Shown: in pieces, positions 49,904 to 58,419 of the stretch
How positions within the stretch are numbered: the stretch's first letter is position 1
Layout of the letters: the number at the start of each line of letters is the position of its first letter
Assembly: GCA_029258725.1 (NCBI GenBank)
Contig: JAPDKE010000013.1
Span: 1-64,000 of the forward strand
Direction of reading: 5' to 3'
DNA from: a bacterium
GTDB lineage: Bacteria > Hydrothermota > UBA3072 > JAPDKE01
Length of the DNA stretch: 64,000 nt
The notes under the pieces: generated by a model
Seen by the model: the letters and a program-made list of their open reading frames with translations, nothing else
What the model was told of the DNA's origin: nothing
Databases searched by the model: none
Translations under genes and position numbers: made by a program

Positions 49904-50901
49904 CTCTCCCCCTTTAAGAGTTTAACCGCAATATCAACAAGGGATGGGTCAAGTTTTTTACCTTTGTCTCCCTCAAGTGCCTCAATTGTTTCCTGAACAT
50001 TAAAAGAGCGCTTGTATGCCCTGGGTGACCTCAATGCATCTATGGTATCTGCTGTTGCTATCACTCTTGCAATGAAGGGAATCTCCTCACCTTTCAATCC
50101 ATCAGGAAAACCAAGACCATCCCACCTTTCATGGTGGTGCCTTATTCCCAGGAGGATATCCTCATCGTCTATAACCCCACGGAGTATCTCTTCTCCAGTC
50201 ACGGGATGTTCCTTTATTGTCTCGTACTCCTCTTCTGTTAAAGGGCCTGGTTTAAATAGGATTGCGTCCGGAATCGCAACCTTTCCCACATCATGCAAAA
50301 CGGCTGCTATGCTTATTTTTTCCTTCTCTTTTGAGGAAAGTTCAAGCAATTCCGAGAGCCTTTCAGCGTAGTTCTTCACCCTTTCAGAATGCCCCCTGTG
50401 ATATCTGTCCCTCGCCTCAAGCAGTTTTACAAGGGTTGAAATGGTGTTTATAAATAATCTTTTCAATTCCCTCTTCTCCTTTGCAAGACTCTCCTCCAGG
50501 TACCTTTCATACGCCTTTGCCATGAGCGTCAGTTCCCTTCTTTCAAGAGCCCTCTTTATGGATGAGAGAAGTTCAAATCCCTTGAGGGGCTTTATAAGAT
50601 AGTCATACGCACCTTCGCGGAGCGCCTCCTTTACGGTCTCTATCTCCTTGACCCCTGATATCATTATTGCGGTTATGTGAGGGTCTGTGAGTTTCAGTCT
50701 TTTGTAGAGGGTTATTCCGTCTATGTCCGGAAGGATAATGTCTATAAGAACAACATCAAAGGCACCATCCCGGTAAGCCTCAAGGGCAGAAAAACCATTT
50801 TCTCTTGTCTCCACCTCGTATCCTTCCTTTTCAAGCACAAGCCTTATGCTTTCTCTCACATGCTCCTCATCATCCACAACAAGTATCCTTTTTTTCGTCA
50901 T
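49900..50901 (-). CDS. Response regulator with HD-GYP output domain
   Basis: 333 residues. REC (~1-120: ILVVDDEEHVRESIRLVLEK, VVLIDIILPDIDGITLY with the phospho-Asp), a helical linker (RELTLMAKAYERYLEESLAK), then HD-GYP (~155-333: LLEARDRYHRGHSERVKNYA, AVLHDVGKVAIPDAILFKPG, IRHHHERWDGLGFPDGLKGE, ATADTIDALRSPRAYKR). The HD, HH and GFPDGL motifs are complete (GFP rather than GYP). It is probably a phosphorylation-controlled c-di-GMP phosphodiesterase. ATGA overlaps with both neighbours, and the hybrid kinase upstream is the obvious partner. Confidence 0.92.
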   Translation of the reverse strand: MTKKRILVVDDEEHVRESIRLVLEKEGYEVETRENGFSALEAYRDGAFDVVLIDIILPDIDGITLYKRLKLTDPHITAIMISGVKEIETVKEALREGAYDYLIKPLKGFELLSSIKRALERRELTLMAKAYERYLEESLAKEKRELKRLFINTISTLVKLLEARDRYHRGHSERVKNYAERLSELLELSSKEKEKISIAAVLHDVGKVAIPDAILFKPGPLTEEEYETIKEHPVTGEEILRGVIDDEDILLGIRHHHERWDGLGFPDGLKGEEIPFIARVIATADTIDALRSPRAYKRSFNVQETIEALEGDKGKKLDPSLVDIAVKLLKGER

Positions 50902-53900
50902 TTCATCCCCCTCTTTATGAATTCCTTGAGTTCCTGGATGGAGAAGGGCTTCTTGAGGGTTGGTCTCCGGGTCCTTTCCAGGAACGCCTTTGTTTCAGCA
51001 GATACAACATCTCCTGTGAGGAAGACTATTCTTCTCGTGTACTCCGGATACCTCTGAAGTATTAAGTCGTAAAATTCTATTCCGCTTATTCCGGGCATCT
51101 TTATGTCACACAGAATGAGGTCGTATTTGTCTTTGTCAAGCAGGAGCATTCCCTCACCCACATCTCCTGCTGTTGATACCTGGCATCCGAGTTTTTCAAG
51201 TATCATCTTAAGAGTCATTCTTATTCCTTCTTCGTCGTCTATCACCAGTATTTTCCTGCCGGAGAGCGCAACATCCTCCATCCTTCCCTTTTTCTCCTTC
51301 ACCTCCTCCCTCATGAGTGGAATGGAGACCGTGAATTTTGTTCCCTTTCCAGGGATGGAATGCACCTTTATCTTCCCATTATGGTCCTTTACTATCTTGT
51401 AAACTATAGAAAGTCCAAGTCCCGTTCCCTTTCCAACGGGTTTTGTTGTGAAGAAGGGATCAAATATGCGGTCCATGATGAAGCGGGGAATACCAGGTCC
51501 ATTGTCCTCCACCTCCAGGATACCGCAGTTCTTCTCTGGATAGGTTCTTATCCATACCTTTCCTGACGGTCTCCCATCCATGACTATCGCCTCCATTGCA
51601 TTGTTTACCAGGTTAATGAGAAGCTGTTCCAGTTGTGTTACATCTCCTTTTACCCGGACAGGCTCAGGATGAGTTTCAAGTATGAGTGCCACATTGTTGT
51701 TCTTAAATTCGTATCTTCTCAATTCGTAAACAGTATTGGCTATCTCGTTGAGGTCAACACTTGAAAGCTCTGTTGACTTTGGATAGGCAAACTGAAGAAG
51801 ATTTGTAACTATTTTTTTACTCCGTTTTGCCGCCTCGTATATCTTTTCCAGGATGTCCTTAAGACGGGGAGGAAGTTCCTCCTGAAGCAAATACTCACTC
51901 ATTCCCATGATGGTGGTTAATGGGTTGTTTAACTCATGAGTGACACTTGCTGCCATGCTTGCAAGTGTTGATAGTTTCTCCGCCTTCAGTAATTCCTTCT
52001 TCATTGCCACTTCCTCGGTTATATCCCTGAGAACCACGATGGCGGACTCCTCCTCAGGTACCGGATATCCGAGAATTCGGTAGGTTTTGCCATTTTCCAG
52101 TTCTATTTCACGGTCAATGGATATTCCGGTGCGGAATACATTCTCCGCATAGGAGAGTATTTTTTCTTTTGGTATTTCTTCCAGTACTTTTTTTCCTTTT
52201 GAGTTCATGAAGAGGAAGTCACCATTGGTGGAGACATGAAAGAGTGCATCCTCAAGGTGTTCAAGTATGGAGGCAAGCTTTCTTCTTTCCCTTTCTATTA
52301 TTCCATGAAGCTTTTCAATGGAGTAGGCTGCGTGGGAAACAATGGTGCGAAAGGTGAGGATTTCCCTTTCACTGAATGCATGAGGATGGGTGGAACCAAG
52401 GGCAACTATACCTATCAGTTTTTTCTCAGTCGCTATGGGAAGATAGAAGAACGAGCGGATAGGGATTTTCTTTCTTATATCGGAGACAAACTCAGGAGAA
52501 AATCCCATGTTGAGTTCCTGTTCGGTTACATCCCTTCCCATGCTCTCCTTCACTGCCTTTTTCAGGAGGGAGATGAAGTCCTTCTGAGCGGATAGAGGGA
52601 TTCTTGTATTGTGCTTCACCATAACCTCTATCTTTCCTTCCATGTCAAGAATACATGCCGCAACCTCGTAATTGAAAAGCAACCTGAGTGAGCCGAGCAG
52701 GAAACTCGCAAGGTCACGATAATGGAGGGTATATCCTATTTCTCTTGTGATGTTGTAAAGCACTTCCAGGTAATATGTCTTCTCCTTTACCATCCGGTCC
52801 AGGTCCTCTCCAAATTTCTGTTCCTTCCTCAGAAGCACGAGGTGGTAAAAAAGCAAGGAAAGGTAGGGAAGAAGTGATAAAATAAAGTGCGTATCTTCCT
52901 GATTAAATGGCGTTTTTTTACCGATGGAAAGGACCCCTATGAGTTCATTCTCTATAAGGAGTGGAAGATGCAGATAGTATTTTCCCTTCGCATATGAAGT
53001 TCCGGTGTGTCTCGTGTTTATGACATTTCCCACCTCCTTTTCCCCAACCTCTCTCAGAAACTTTTCCTTCCTCATGCCACTTGATACGACAAAGTGCATT
53101 TTCTCTTTTGTTCCTCCCAGGTAAAGGACGACAGCATCCACCCCCAGGACGTCCTTTATCTTTGTTACTATCTTTTTCAGGGTCTTCTTTACATCCGGTA
53201 CCCCCTTTTCTTCAAGGAAGGAGAGGAACCGGAAGACACTGATTATCTGGAATAAAATGTCCCTTGCCCTTTCTTTTCTATAATCCCTGCTTCTGTCCAC
53301 TATTATGAAAAGATACCCGTCCTTCTCCTTCGTTCCTATCACATCCACCCATACACCTGGTTTGAGATGTACAAAATTGAGGACCGCCCTTCCACTTTTT
53401 TCTATGGTCTCAAGAAACTCCCTTGCCCTGGGATACAGGGCAGAGTCTAAGGCTTCTCTCGCAACCCTGGGATGAGGGACCAGGGAAAAAGACTGTGCAA
53501 ACTCGTTCATGTAAACTATTCTTAAATCCTTATCCAGTTTCACCACCCCGACCTTTGGTTTCCTGACCCTTATCTCTTTTCCTCTGGTCCTGACAAGCTC
53601 TATCTCCTCGAGAGAAAGGACACCAACCACTTTATTTCTCTTCACCACAACAGCGTAATTTGTTTCTTTTTCTTCAAGCACTTTTATAACCCTATCCACA
53701 GACTCCGAGGGAGGAAACACGGGGACAGGTGATGGTGGAAGTATCTCCCCAAGAGATTTTCCTTCAAGAGAAACGTTAAAAGCAGGATAGACAGAATACT
53801 CCTTCTTCCCCACAACAAGCCAGCGGGGCATACGTTTCCTTATTTCCTTCTTCACCCCCTCCACATCCTCCTCCCATCCCACATGAAGGAAAGACCTGTC

Positions 53901-53927
53901 AGCAAATACCTCCGCCCTTAGCTTCAA
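50898..53927 (-). CDS. Multi-domain hybrid histidine kinase (CBS, PAS, GAF, HisKA, HATPase, REC)
   Basis: 1009 residues, no transmembrane helix. Approximate order: a CBS-like motif (~65-115, VIKVLEEKETNYAVVVKRNK), PAS (~120-225), two GAF domains (~240-390 and ~405-570), PAS (~575-650, ILEHLEDALFHVSTNGDFLF), HisKA with the phospho-His (~665-735, SMAASVTHELNNPLTTIMGM), HATPase (~770-880, QLLINLVNNAMEAIVMDGRP; ILEVEDNGPGIPRF; GKGTGLGLSIVYKIV) and a C-terminal REC (~890-1009, ILVIDDEEGIRMTLKMILEK; DLILCDIKMPGISGIEFYD). TTG start after AAAGGGGGAAGC. It probably integrates cytoplasmic signals for the HD-GYP and NtrC-type regulators encoded downstream. Confidence 0.92.
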   Translation of the reverse strand: MKLRAEVFADRSFLHVGWEEDVEGVKKEIRKRMPRWLVVGKKEYSVYPAFNVSLEGKSLGEILPPSPVPVFPPSESVDRVIKVLEEKETNYAVVVKRNKVVGVLSLEEIELVRTRGKEIRVRKPKVGVVKLDKDLRIVYMNEFAQSFSLVPHPRVAREALDSALYPRAREFLETIEKSGRAVLNFVHLKPGVWVDVIGTKEKDGYLFIIVDRSRDYRKERARDILFQIISVFRFLSFLEEKGVPDVKKTLKKIVTKIKDVLGVDAVVLYLGGTKEKMHFVVSSGMRKEKFLREVGEKEVGNVINTRHTGTSYAKGKYYLHLPLLIENELIGVLSIGKKTPFNQEDTHFILSLLPYLSLLFYHLVLLRKEQKFGEDLDRMVKEKTYYLEVLYNITREIGYTLHYRDLASFLLGSLRLLFNYEVAACILDMEGKIEVMVKHNTRIPLSAQKDFISLLKKAVKESMGRDVTEQELNMGFSPEFVSDIRKKIPIRSFFYLPIATEKKLIGIVALGSTHPHAFSEREILTFRTIVSHAAYSIEKLHGIIERERRKLASILEHLEDALFHVSTNGDFLFMNSKGKKVLEEIPKEKILSYAENVFRTGISIDREIELENGKTYRILGYPVPEEESAIVVLRDITEEVAMKKELLKAEKLSTLASMAASVTHELNNPLTTIMGMSEYLLQEELPPRLKDILEKIYEAAKRSKKIVTNLLQFAYPKSTELSSVDLNEIANTVYELRRYEFKNNNVALILETHPEPVRVKGDVTQLEQLLINLVNNAMEAIVMDGRPSGKVWIRTYPEKNCGILEVEDNGPGIPRFIMDRIFDPFFTTKPVGKGTGLGLSIVYKIVKDHNGKIKVHSIPGKGTKFTVSIPLMREEVKEKKGRMEDVALSGRKILVIDDEEGIRMTLKMILEKLGCQVSTAGDVGEGMLLLDKDKYDLILCDIKMPGISGIEFYDLILQRYPEYTRRIVFLTGDVVSAETKAFLERTRRPTLKKPFSIQELKEFIKRGMK

Positions 53928-53950
53928 GCTTCCCCCTTTTTAAAAATGAT

Positions 53951-53967
53951 ATACAAAAAATTTGCCA
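53951..53967 (-). promoter_or_regulatory. Putative sigma54 (-24/-12) promoter of the hybrid kinase operon
   Basis: Minus strand TGGCAA-N5-TTGTA: GG at 53966-53965 and GT at 54-53 (53954-53953), exactly ten bases between, matching the TGGCAC-N5-TTGCA consensus except GT for GC. The predicted start near 53942 leaves ~15 bases to the TTG start at 53927. Confidence 0.5.
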
Positions 53968-53994
53968 GTTATAAGTCCTTAATATCAAATAATA

Positions 53995-54014
53995 TTTACA
54001 CCTTCTGGTGTAAA
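53995..54014. promoter_or_regulatory. Palindromic operator / candidate enhancer site between divergent kinase operons
   Basis: TTTACACC-N4-GGTGTAAA, a perfect 8-base inverted repeat with a 4-base centre. A further half-site-like TTTTACAC lies at 54039-54046. The centre is ~62 bases upstream of the predicted minus start and ~107 upstream of the plus start, a usual distance for a sigma54 enhancer. The half-site GGTGTAAAA recurs in the -10 region of the PEGA kinase promoter (32406-32416, minus strand). Confidence 0.55.
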
Positions 54015-54085
54015 AAATTCACACATGAGTTAAGAAATTTTTACACAGTGGATTTCGCATGTGGGTAATTATCAATGGGTTGGAC

Positions 54086-54101
54086 TGGCACTGTATTTGT
54101 C
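54086..54101 (+). promoter_or_regulatory. Putative sigma54 (-24/-12) promoter of the exported protein / second kinase operon
   Basis: TGGCAC (54086-54091)-N5-TTGTC (54097-54101); GG and GT are ten bases apart as required. The start would be near 54112, directly before AAGGGAGGTGAT and the ATG at 54127. As in the divergent promoter, GT replaces GC at -12. Confidence 0.55.
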
Positions 54102-54126
54102 CCTTTTAAGAAGGGAGGTGATAAAA

Positions 54127-54552
54127 ATGCTCTGGATGCTCATAGGCTTGCTTGTGGTTGGTGAAAAAGAAGTGACAGGTGCGATAAAGGTGTGCCTGAG
54201 GATACCCGGAAAGAAGGTGGAAAGGGAAGAGTCCTTTTACGGGGACGACCTTCCACCTTCACTCGAGGTGCTCAGGGTCCTGAGGGAGGGAAAGGATATA
54301 AGGGTTCTTGTTGCTCCTCAGGACACCGTAAGGGTTTTTGCATGGATTGAGATAAGAAGAGGAAAGGAAAGGATACTTGGACAAAAAAAGGAGATAGAGA
54401 TAAGGAAAAACACATGGATAAGGTTCAGGCTTGGGAGAAGGAGACTTAAACCAGGAGATTTTGTGCTTCTGAGAATCGTTGGAGAGGAGTTTGAAAAAAA
54501 TATAGGTTTTGTCTACCAGGGGGGATGGGATGACGCTCTCACTTGGAAGTAA
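54127..54552 (+). CDS. Small exported protein encoded with a histidine kinase, unknown function
   Basis: 141 residues; start at 54127 behind AAGGGAGGTGATAAA (a frame extending to 54061 overlaps the promoter). MLWMLIGLLVVGEKEVTGA is a signal peptide or N-terminal anchor. The rest is a small all-beta domain (VTGAIKVCLRIPGKKV, DIRVLVAPQDTVRVFAWIEI, KNTWIRFRLGRRRLKPGDFV) with a single cysteine. It looks like an Ig-type extracytoplasmic domain. The 23-base overlap with the kinase gene suggests a sensory partner (inference). Confidence 0.6.
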   Translation: MLWMLIGLLVVGEKEVTGAIKVCLRIPGKKVEREESFYGDDLPPSLEVLRVLREGKDIRVLVAPQDTVRVFAWIEIRRGKERILGQKKEIEIRKNTWIRFRLGRRRLKPGDFVLLRIVGEEFEKNIGFVYQGGWDDALTWK

Positions 54553-56056
54553 AAAGATAGAACTAAAGGAACATGAGATATTCATGCTATTCCGGTGGCT
54601 GCTCGTGCTTCTCATTCTCTTCATGATAGGATACAGCAAGGTGGGTTTGACAAGACTCCACTGGGGATATGTGCTCATCCTTATTTACTTTGGAATAAAC
54701 ATATCTCTCAGGGTTTTTCTTCCGAAACTTTACGGTAATGAAGCCTTTATCTTTGCACTTGCTCTCATGGATATAATATTTGTATCTGTTGCAATTTACA
54801 TAGCAGAGGTATTTCGTTCAGAATTGTACCTCTTATATTTTCTCACAATCCTCATGCCCTCCCTCGGGGGGAGCCTCCGCTCCTCCATCCCGGCCGCCAT
54901 TGTGTCAAGCACCCTTTACATCTGGCTCATGAGCAAACATGATGGAATTTCGTGGACCGAACCGGGAAGTCTTCTCAAGATACCATTTTTCTTCCTTGTT
55001 GCCTTCTTCACCGGGTTCTGGGCGGACACGGTGAGAAGAAGGGCAAAGGAAAGAGAGGTGGAGGCGGAGAGGGTCCTTTCTAACCTTTCATCAGGGGTGG
55101 TGGTTGTGGAGAGGGACGGGAGAATAAAATTCATAAACGATGTTGCCAGGGAAATATTAGGACTGCATCTCCCCCCCGGGACCCTCTCCGACCTCCCCTC
55201 TCCCTTTAAAAAAATCCTGGAGGATGGATTTTCAGGAAAAATATATCAGAGACACGAGTTTGATTTTGAAGGAAAAAAGATTGGACTTTCAACATCTCTC
55301 ATTGCCATGGATGACGAAATAAAGGGAGTTATTGCCATATTCAAGGACATAACGGAGATGGAGCGCATGAAACGGGAAATGGAAAGGGCAAAAAGACTTG
55401 GACTGCTTGGGGAGGTTGCACTCTGGATTGCACACGAGATAAGGAACCCCCTTGCCGTGGTTCAGGGGATGGCGCAGCTCATAGAGATGGTTGATACATG
55501 TGGGGATGTAAAGAAGTATGCGGCAGAGATTGTGAAGAATGCAAGGAGGATAGAGGGAATTATTGAGGATATTCTTGAATTCCACAGGGATGATGTAATG
55601 AAGAAGGAGGAATTTAACCTGCTTGAACTCGCTCAGGAGGTTGGAGAGGACATGCGGATAAAGTTCGGGGACAGGGTAAAAGTGAGGGGTGAGGATGTTG
55701 AGGTTATGGGGGATAGGGAAAAAATAAGAAGGGTTATTGTAAATCTTGCAACCAACGCAATAGAGGCATCACCTGATGATGAGGAGGTGAAGATTGAGGT
55801 TGGCAGGAAGGGGGATTTTGCAGAGATAAAGGTTGTGGACAGAGGGGATGGAATTCCTGAGGAGATAAAGCAGCATATTTTTGAGCCATTTTTCACAACA
55901 AAATCCCATGGAAGTGGTCTCGGGTTACCCATCGTCCACAGGATTGTGGAAAAGCATGGTGGAAGTATAACCTTTGAAAGTTCCCCGGGTGAGGGGACAA
56001 CCTTTTATGTAAAACTTCCAATAAAAGGAGGTAAAGATGAAGGTACTCATAGTTGA
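54530..56056 (+). CDS. Membrane sensor histidine kinase (multi-TM, PAS, HisKA, HATPase)
   Basis: 508 residues; ATG at 54530 after GGGGGATGG. N-terminal membrane region of about five helices (~20-165: LFRWLLVLLILFMIGYSKV, YVLILIYFGINISLRVFL, IPFFFLVAFFTGFWADTV), PAS (~185-285, VLSNLSSGVVVVERDGRIKF), HisKA with phospho-His in LWIAHEIRNPLAVVQGMAQL (~305-370), HATPase (~390-508: VIVNLATNAIEASPDDEEVK; KVVDRGDGIPEEIKQHIF; GSGLGLPIVHRIVEKHGG). NtrB/AtoS-like layout. Its cognate may be the single-domain regulator just downstream or the NtrC-type protein of the divergent operon. Confidence 0.92.
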   Translation: MTLSLGSKKIELKEHEIFMLFRWLLVLLILFMIGYSKVGLTRLHWGYVLILIYFGINISLRVFLPKLYGNEAFIFALALMDIIFVSVAIYIAEVFRSELYLLYFLTILMPSLGGSLRSSIPAAIVSSTLYIWLMSKHDGISWTEPGSLLKIPFFFLVAFFTGFWADTVRRRAKEREVEAERVLSNLSSGVVVVERDGRIKFINDVAREILGLHLPPGTLSDLPSPFKKILEDGFSGKIYQRHEFDFEGKKIGLSTSLIAMDDEIKGVIAIFKDITEMERMKREMERAKRLGLLGEVALWIAHEIRNPLAVVQGMAQLIEMVDTCGDVKKYAAEIVKNARRIEGIIEDILEFHRDDVMKKEEFNLLELAQEVGEDMRIKFGDRVKVRGEDVEVMGDREKIRRVIVNLATNAIEASPDDEEVKIEVGRKGDFAEIKVVDRGDGIPEEIKQHIFEPFFTTKSHGSGLGLPIVHRIVEKHGGSITFESSPGEGTTFYVKLPIKGGKDEGTHS

Positions 56057-56411
56057 TGATGACATATCCGTGAGGAGCCTTTTCAGGGAGTTTTTCAAAA
56101 TGAAGGGGTTTGAGGTTCTTGAGGCACAGGATGGTCATGAGGCGATGAGGAAACTCCACGAGACAGAACCTGATCTTATAATCCTGGATATGAAGATGGG
56201 AAGGATGAGCGGGCTTGAGGTCCTGGAGAAGATAAGGGAACTCTTCCCTCACATCCCGGTCATAGTCTGCACCGCATACAAGCACCTGAGGATGGATGTT
56301 GACCTGGTATCTCTCGGAAAGGCATACTTCCTGACAAAGCCCGTTGATTTCACCGAACTCAACAAGCTCCTCATAGAGATATTCCCGATGATGGCGCTCA
56401 ATATAACATGA
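56037..56411 (+). CDS. Single-domain (CheY-like) response regulator
   Basis: 124 residues, REC domain only: KVLIVDDDISVRSLFREFFK (acidic pocket), LIILDMKMGRMSGLEVLEKI (phospho-Asp), VIVCTAYKHL (Thr/Ser switch) and AYFLTKPVDFTELNKLL (Lys). No output domain. It overlaps the kinase gene by 20 bases. It may act as a phosphate relay or by protein-protein contact. Its 3' end overlaps the convergent gene by 14 bases. Confidence 0.92.
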   Translation: MKVLIVDDDISVRSLFREFFKMKGFEVLEAQDGHEAMRKLHETEPDLIILDMKMGRMSGLEVLEKIRELFPHIPVIVCTAYKHLRMDVDLVSLGKAYFLTKPVDFTELNKLLIEIFPMMALNIT

Positions 56412-58419
56412 GGAAGGGAAGGAGAAGGTAAATCCCGGAAAGGAAAAGGACCTTCCATGCTCCGTAAATGGAGAAGAGGAAGAGGGATGTGAGGAATGAG
56501 GCAAGCGCCCCTCCAAGGAGGTCTGCACCGTAGATTATCCCCGCTCCCACGGTTCTTCCTCCAAGTTTTTTCACGGCTAAGGGGTAAAGCATTCCAACTG
56601 AAAAACCCGCTCCAAAATTCACAAGGAAGAGGAAAAGAGGGGGAGGAAGGGAGAGTTTCAGGAGGAATGGAAAGGAAAGAGAAATGAGGAGTGAGATGGC
56701 AAAGGGGAGTTTTATGGAAAGATTTCTCCTTTCTCCCGATATTTCTCCTCCTGCAATACCGAGCATGAAGGAGGAGATTGCAAGACCTGCAAGGTGATAA
56801 ACCCATCCTGCCCGGGACTGAAGTGAAAGAAGGGAGAGCATTTCAATGGTGATACCCCACACCCCCATACACAAAACCGGGAAGAATATGCCTCTCTTTA
56901 TGAAGAATAGAAGGGGCAAGAAGAGCAAGAGATAGGGAAGGCGTAAAAGAAACGGGAAAAGATACCTGAATAAAAATGGATACTCCATGTTCCATCTCCA
57001 CATGGAGAAGAAGGGGAGAATGGGATGAGGGTCGGTGTTTAAGGGGGCAGGTTCTATTTCTTTCCTTATCCATCTCATTCTTTCCGGATTGTATTCAAGG
57101 GGAAGGAGGGAGGGATGGAAGTAAAGGGTTTTTATCTTTCTTCTTTCATACCTTGCAACAAGCGTGTCAAAAGAAAAGGGGATTTTTTCCCCTGCTATAA
57201 AGAAAATCTCCTCACCGGGAAGGACGAGGACATCAGGGAATACCTTTTTTAAAGAGAAATAAAGGGACGAGAGCATGAGTTTTTCAGGGGTTGAGAGGGA
57301 TGTTTCACTTCCAGGTATTTTTAAAAAGAAAATGCCATCCTTCCTTAGATGCTCCCTTACCTCCCTGAAAAATTCAACCGTGTAGAATCTTCCAGAGGAG
57401 AGATTCTCAGGTTCGGGAAGCATGACGAAAACACCATCCCACTCTCCTTCCCTCACCACCTTTCTTCCATCCCCTGCAATGAATTCCCCCTCCCCTTTTG
57501 AAATCTCCCTGCATACCCTCAGGAGAATCGGGTCAAGCATTACGGTCTTTATCTTTTTTACCCCGTGTTTTTTCACCTCTCTGGATACCGGAGGGGGTGC
57601 CTCAATAAGGAGGATTCTCTCAGGGTGGGGAATGAAAAGCATTGGGAGATGGACATCCTCAAAAAAGGGGGATGGAAACGAAAATGAGAGGGAATTGTTC
57701 TGGAAGACATGCAGGATACTGTCCCTTTCAAGCACGGTTATCCTGGTGTATGGGGAGTCCTTTTCCTCAATTACCTTATATCCCGGAAACGATGCCTCAA
57801 GGATTTTCTTGCCGAGAACGGAGGGTATGGGGGTGAAGGAGAGAGCAAGCAGAGAAAGAGAAAGGGGGATAAAGGGCTTTTTCCTTAAAGATATGGGAAG
57901 TGAGAGAAGGAAGGAAATAAAGAAGGCAAAGGGAAGAGGGGGGAGGTGGATGAAGAGATAGGAAAAACCAGCCCCTGCCAGGGTGTCTCCAACTGCATCC
58001 AGTCTGTAAACCTCTCCTATTCCTGGTACTCCCCTTATTTCCTCTCCCACGCGTGTGAGTTTCATGAAGAGCATTCCCATTGCAAATGAGAGGGGAAATA
58101 CAAAGAAAAATCCTGTTATTATGAGTGCACCGGAACCCAGGACCTCTCCAGGAGAAAGCCCGAATATCTTACCCGTCCCCCTTAAAAGATAGACAAGCCC
58201 GAGAAAAAGGAATGAAAGCAGTAAAAACTGCCCCTCACATGAAAGAGGGGTCCTTTTTCTTCCCTCAAAAAAACTCCCGAGCCCCATCCCCGCCATCCAT
58301 CCTGAGGCAAGGAATCCAAAGGAGAATTCGTTTCCTGCAAAGAGGGAAAGCAGTTCTCTTAAAATGTAAACCTGCGAAAGGACGGAAAAGAAACCTGAAA
58401 GGAGGTAGTAAAACCTCAT
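56398..58419 (-). CDS. Membrane protein fused to a spermidine-synthase-like domain
   Basis: 673 residues. N-terminal membrane domain (~1-195, six or so helices; YLLSGFFSVLSQVYILRELL, SFGFLASGWMAGMGLGSFFE), a central spermidine-synthase-like Rossmann domain (~205-430; ITVLERDSILHVFQNNSLSF, DVHLPMLFIPHPERILLIEA, TVMLDPILLRVCREIS, GDGRKVVREGEWDGVFVMLP), then a second membrane domain (~450-673). This matches the 'fused MFS/spermidine synthase' family. The aminopropyl-donor Asp residues are not clearly kept (VMLPEP in place of the DxxDP motif), so polyamine synthesis is doubtful. Terminal gene of the 61522 operon. Confidence 0.75.
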   Translation of the reverse strand: MRFYYLLSGFFSVLSQVYILRELLSLFAGNEFSFGFLASGWMAGMGLGSFFEGRKRTPLSCEGQFLLLSFLFLGLVYLLRGTGKIFGLSPGEVLGSGALIITGFFFVFPLSFAMGMLFMKLTRVGEEIRGVPGIGEVYRLDAVGDTLAGAGFSYLFIHLPPLPFAFFISFLLSLPISLRKKPFIPLSLSLLALSFTPIPSVLGKKILEASFPGYKVIEEKDSPYTRITVLERDSILHVFQNNSLSFSFPSPFFEDVHLPMLFIPHPERILLIEAPPPVSREVKKHGVKKIKTVMLDPILLRVCREISKGEGEFIAGDGRKVVREGEWDGVFVMLPEPENLSSGRFYTVEFFREVREHLRKDGIFFLKIPGSETSLSTPEKLMLSSLYFSLKKVFPDVLVLPGEEIFFIAGEKIPFSFDTLVARYERRKIKTLYFHPSLLPLEYNPERMRWIRKEIEPAPLNTDPHPILPFFSMWRWNMEYPFLFRYLFPFLLRLPYLLLFLPLLFFIKRGIFFPVLCMGVWGITIEMLSLLSLQSRAGWVYHLAGLAISSFMLGIAGGEISGERRNLSIKLPFAISLLISLSFPFLLKLSLPPPLFLFLVNFGAGFSVGMLYPLAVKKLGGRTVGAGIIYGADLLGGALASFLTSLFLFSIYGAWKVLFLSGIYLLLPFLMLY

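Noticed and set aside
54061-54126. Longer start for the exported protein upstream of the second histidine kinase
   Set aside because: It would cover the sigma54-type promoter and remove the N-terminal signal peptide; the strong site AAGGGAGGTGAT points to 54127.
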